NCBI RefSeq assembly: GCF_047314965.1 | Contig: NZ_JBLBVK010000052.1 | Span: forward strand, 62,001-126,000 | DNA: 64,000 nt | Direction: 5' to 3' | Source of the DNA: JAVJUV01 sp047314965 | GTDB taxonomy: Bacteria; Pseudomonadota; Alphaproteobacteria; Rhodobacterales; Rhodobacteraceae | Shown here: positions 63,152 through 64,000 of the stretch, one piece after another | Numbering within the stretch: the first letter of the stretch is position 1 | How the letters are laid out: every line of letters starts with the position of its first letter | The notes under the pieces: generated by a model | Databases searched by the model: none | The model's input: only the letters and a program-made list of their open reading frames with translations | Told to the model about the DNA's origin: nothing | Position numbers and translations under genes: made by a program

Positions 63152-63832
63152 ATGGCGCGTTACCTTCGCGCCATGCTTCTCGAAGTCCAGAACCTCACCA
63201 AACGCTTTCCCGGCTCCGATGGCCCGATCACGGTTCTCGACGGCATATCGTTTTCCCTCGCCGCCGGCGAAACCCTTGCTCTGACCGGCGAGAGCGGTTC
63301 GGGGAAATCGACGCTACTGCATATCATCGGCGGCCTTGAACCGGCCGACGAGGGCACGGTAAATCTGGACGGCAGGGAAATCACCGGGCTGGACGACACC
63401 GGTCGCGCCGCACTTCGACGCAGCGATATCGGAATCGTTTTCCAGCAGTTCAACCTGATTCCATCGCTCACAGTCGGTCAGAACGTAACCTTCCAGGCCA
63501 GGCTCGCGGGGCGCGAGGACGAGACCCGGACACGGGACCTGATCAGGACACTTGGTCTCGAGCCTCAAGTGCACAAGTACCCGGAAGAACTCTCTGGCGG
63601 CCAACAGCAACGCGTCGCCATCGCGCGCGCCATACTTCCGGCGCCCAGGCTGGTCCTTGCCGACGAACCGACAGGAAATCTTGACGAAGCGACGGCTGAA
63701 ACGGTGTTCCAGACCCTCCTTGATCTGGTCGGAAGTAGTGGCGCGGGCTTGCTGCTGGTCACGCACTCGGAACGGCTGGCAGCCCGCACCGACCGCCGGC
63801 TTCACCTCAGCCACGGGCGCATCCAGACGTGA
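63152..63832 (+). CDS. ABC exporter ATPase (LolD/YbbA/MacB type)
   Basis: A 226-residue ATPase that pairs with an FtsX-type permease. Walker A TGESGSGKST, Q-loop VFQQFNLIPSLTVGQNV, signature LSGGQQQRVAIARA, Walker B LVLADEPTGNLD and switch THSE. The GNLD form is typical of the MacB/LolD/FtsE group. The ATG at 63152 and a second at 63173 (MLLEVQNLTKRFPG) both lack a clear ribosome site; the second fits homologues better. Overlaps the permease start by GTGA. Likely extrudes a lipid or lipoprotein, or relates to YbbAP of unknown substrate. Confidence 0.9.
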   Translation: MARYLRAMLLEVQNLTKRFPGSDGPITVLDGISFSLAAGETLALTGESGSGKSTLLHIIGGLEPADEGTVNLDGREITGLDDTGRAALRRSDIGIVFQQFNLIPSLTVGQNVTFQARLAGREDETRTRDLIRTLGLEPQVHKYPEELSGGQQQRVAIARAILPAPRLVLADEPTGNLDEATAETVFQTLLDLVGSSGAGLLLVTHSERLAARTDRRLHLSHGRIQT

Positions 63833-64000
63833 CACGCACTGTCCTATCCGCCCTTCTGTCGCACTGGCGGCGCCAGCCGTTTCAGCTTCTGACGCTGATA
63901 CTCGGGTTGTCTCTGGCCACCGCTCTCTGGTCTGGCGTGCAGGCGATCAACGCAGAAGCGCGGAAAAGCTACAGCGAGGCAGCAGACGTGCTTGGCGGCG
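63829..64000 (+). CDS. FtsX-like ABC permease, N-terminal part only
   Basis: Starts at GTG inside the ATPase stop codon and runs to the window edge (57 codons seen): a basic start (TRTVLSALLSHWRRQP), a first membrane helix (FQLLTLILGLSLATALWSGV), and the beginning of a periplasmic domain (AINAEARKSYSEAADVLGG). This is the layout of YbbP-like permeases with many helices. The rest lies outside the window. Confidence 0.82.
   Translation, partial: MTRTVLSALLSHWRRQPFQLLTLILGLSLATALWSGVQAINAEARKSYSEAADVLGG

Overview
The window is a high-GC, densely packed stretch of an alphaproteobacterial chromosome, most likely Rhodobacterales (Roseobacter/Rhodobacteraceae type). The reasons are the alaS-recA-cckA neighbourhood, a direct-repeat (GTTC-N7-GTTC) SOS box at recA, a CckA-type hybrid kinase, a complete aglEFGAK alpha-glucoside operon with aglR, and FNR-like and CtrA-like boxes. 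No rRNA, tRNA, IS element, phage or CRISPR array was seen. Protein names are from my own recognition of motifs, not from a search.

Region 1 (1-14002), housekeeping: alaS (cut by the window edge), recA, cckA, an RsmB-type rRNA methyltransferase, an unknown membrane-anchored protein with an acidic Gly/Ser/Thr tail, and guaB, all on the minus strand. These are followed by an agmatinase-family enzyme, a TehA/SLAC1-family carrier, a small unknown protein behind a near-ideal FNR-dependent promoter, and a cyclase-family hydrolase.

Region 2 (14143-24422), alpha-glucoside and beta-glucoside use: the minus-strand operon aglE-F-G-A-K faces plus-strand aglR-bgl-glk. Two matching LacI-type operators lie in the shared control region. 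Imported disaccharides would be cleaved by the GH13 or GH1 enzyme and the glucose phosphorylated by Glk.

Region 3 (24544-29565), chemotaxis: STAS-cheY-cheA-cheW-cheR-response regulator-small helical protein, tightly overlapped, with a CtrA-like box upstream and no cheB or cheD. The last gene may be a divergent CheZ-like phosphatase. A matching receptor with a C-terminal CheR-tether pentapeptide lies at 50879.

Region 4 (29721-35616), the least explained part: a compact four-gene overlapping operon encodes a FAD subunit, a fused [2Fe-2S]/molybdopterin hydroxylase, a 6-hydroxynicotinate-reductase-like Fe-S protein and a UPF0280 (ApbE-like) protein. It looks like a hydroxylate-then-reduce module for an N-heterocycle, but the downstream ring-opening genes are not present.

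Region 5 (35719-45943), xyloside or plant-oligosaccharide use: an ABC importer, a TIM-barrel epimerase, a Gfo/Idh/MocA oxidoreductase, a GH43 beta-xylosidase and a TolB-like propeller on the minus strand, faced by a LacI regulator with tandem operators in the promoter.

Region 6 (46032-64000): four glycan/envelope genes (GT4, flippase-like, GT39-like membrane protein, GT2), the chemoreceptor, a Rieske oxygenase divergent from a flavin-dependent monooxygenase/aldo-keto reductase/flavin reductase set, dnaE, a secreted GH5 enzyme and the start of an FtsX-type ABC exporter. A 41-bp repeat, 34/41 identical with 11-bp internal periodicity, occurs at the end of the UPF0280 gene and again upstream of dnaE's 3' end.
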